From Chloroflexota bacterium (GTDB lineage Bacteria > Chloroflexota > Limnocylindria > Limnocylindrales > CSP1-4): a stretch of 40,279 nucleotides of DNA. The notes below the pieces were generated by a model that was not told the DNA's origin, searched no databases, and saw nothing but the letters and a program-made list of their open reading frames with translations. The stretch covers positions 1 through 40,279 of the forward strand of contig JADGQI010000073.1 of NCBI GenBank assembly GCA_017881905.1, written 5' to 3'. Position numbers and translations under genes: made by a program. This document shows positions 39,823 to 40,279 of this stretch, one piece after another; position 1 is the first letter of the stretch; each line of letters begins with the position of its first letter.

Positions 39823-40279
39823 GTGACCAACGACACCGACCTCGTCATCCGCGATCTCCGCGTCGCCCCGATCGCCGACCCGGAGCGGGAGATCCTCAAG
39901 GGCATTGACCTGACCGTCGGCCCCGGCGAGGTCCACGCCATCATGGGGCCGAACGGCTCGGGTAAGACGACGCTCGCCTATGCCCTGATGGGGCATCCCG
40001 CGTACATCGTCACCGGCGGGTCCGTCACGTGGCAGGGTCGCGACGTGCTCAAGCTGTCGCCGGACAAGCGCTCCCGGCTGGGCATGTTCCTGGCCTTCCA
40101 GTACCCGACCGCCATCCCCGGGCTGAGCGTCGCCAGCTTCATCCGCTCGGCGCTCAACGCCAAGCTCCAGGGCGTCGACAAGGACCCGAACATCGACCCG
40201 ACCGACATGGTCAAGGGCGGTGGCCTGAACATGGGCCAGTTCCGCCGCTTGATGCGCGAGAAGATGGCGCTCCTCAAGA
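39823..40279 (+). CDS. sufC: Fe-S assembly ATPase SufC, truncated by the window end
   Basis: Only the first 152 codons are present. The translation begins MTNDTDLVIRDLRVAP and has Walker A GPNGSGKT (42-49), then TLAYALMGHPAYIVTGGSV and MFLAFQYPTAIPGLSVASF, which are characteristic of SufC. SufC is the cytoplasmic ATPase of the SufBCD scaffold that builds Fe-S clusters. The GTG start follows the regulator by 41 nt, with AGGAG 11 nt upstream. sufB and sufD are expected beyond the window. Confidence 0.92.
   Translation, partial: MTNDTDLVIRDLRVAPIADPEREILKGIDLTVGPGEVHAIMGPNGSGKTTLAYALMGHPAYIVTGGSVTWQGRDVLKLSPDKRSRLGMFLAFQYPTAIPGLSVASFIRSALNAKLQGVDKDPNIDPTDMVKGGGLNMGQFRRLMREKMALLK

Noticed and set aside
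1-40279. tRNA, rRNA, transposase or phage genes
   Set aside because: No cloverleaf, rRNA segment, transposase or phage-like protein was recognised on either strand by reading.

Overview
The window is high-GC DNA (about 70 percent by eye), densely packed with short intergenic gaps, many 1-4 nt start/stop overlaps (ATGA, GTGA) and frequent GTG starts. It carries no tRNA, rRNA, CRISPR array or recognisable insertion sequence. The gene content suggests a free-living, probably oxygen-respiring bacterium, perhaps an uncultured Chloroflexota of the Limnocylindria type; Actinomycetota cannot be excluded from sequence alone. Evidence includes a Suf-type Fe-S system with an Rrf2 regulator, a DsbA/VKOR pair, a copper nitrite reductase, lysine 2,3-aminomutase, and TAnnnT promoter boxes set 6-7 nt before start codons. 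The taxonomic call is inference.

Layout, left to right. 1-2065: an enoyl-ACP reductase-like SDR and a ribokinase-family sugar kinase. 2072-4603 (minus): ferric-reductase-like diheme membrane protein, two small coiled-coil membrane-anchored proteins, and ApbE flavin transferase. 4779-7944 (minus): Fur-family regulator, then metal ABC transporter binding protein, ATPase and permease, with a Fur-type box on the promoter. 8030-9459: DsbA-like thioredoxin-fold protein and VKOR, a disulfide-forming pair. 9465-11342 (minus): three-cupredoxin NirK lipoprotein followed by an Rrf2 (NsrR-like) regulator. 11505-12326: zinc-ribbon membrane protein. 12396-15957 (minus): 23-codon leader ORF, MMPL transporter, CrtC/AttH-like lipoprotein. 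16088-18397: small membrane protein and lysine 2,3-aminomutase, separated by a structured repeat-rich spacer. 18845-20320 (minus): S41-like protease lacking its catalytic lysine. 20513-22533: a small membrane protein, an unknown protein and a thiosulfate sulfurtransferase.

22598-26665: an overlapping set with pabB and pabC (folate pathway), a small unknown protein and an HExxPGHH (DUF885-like) protein. 26669-28621 (minus): membrane protein, GNAT acetyltransferase and septum-formation-domain protein. 28677-32243: a run of plus-strand genes: two small unknown proteins, a MIP18/DUF59 protein, cobalamin adenosyltransferase, BI-1 membrane protein and polysaccharide deacetylase. 32295-36689 (minus): a 1464-residue four-GAF, PAS, double-GGDEF, EAL protein. 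36853-38562 (minus): membrane-anchored sulfite-oxidase-fold molybdoenzyme. 38645-39172: methyltransferase. 39296-end: Rrf2/SufR-like regulator and the start of sufC.

The most interesting signals are regulatory. A 25-bp palindrome (AATCCCGA, nine bases, TCGG[G/A]ATT) lies in front of the SufR-like regulator/sufC genes and again, 18 kb away, in front of an unknown gene followed by a sulfurtransferase. This suggests a Fe-S/sulfur regulon, with a weak third match at the DUF59 gene. At least eight genes have a TAnnnT box exactly 6-7 nt before the start codon, which implies leaderless transcripts; one of these is a 23-codon leader ORF coupled to the MMPL gene. Two unrelated membrane-anchored proteins share a repeated PLWP motif in their cytoplasmic N-termini.
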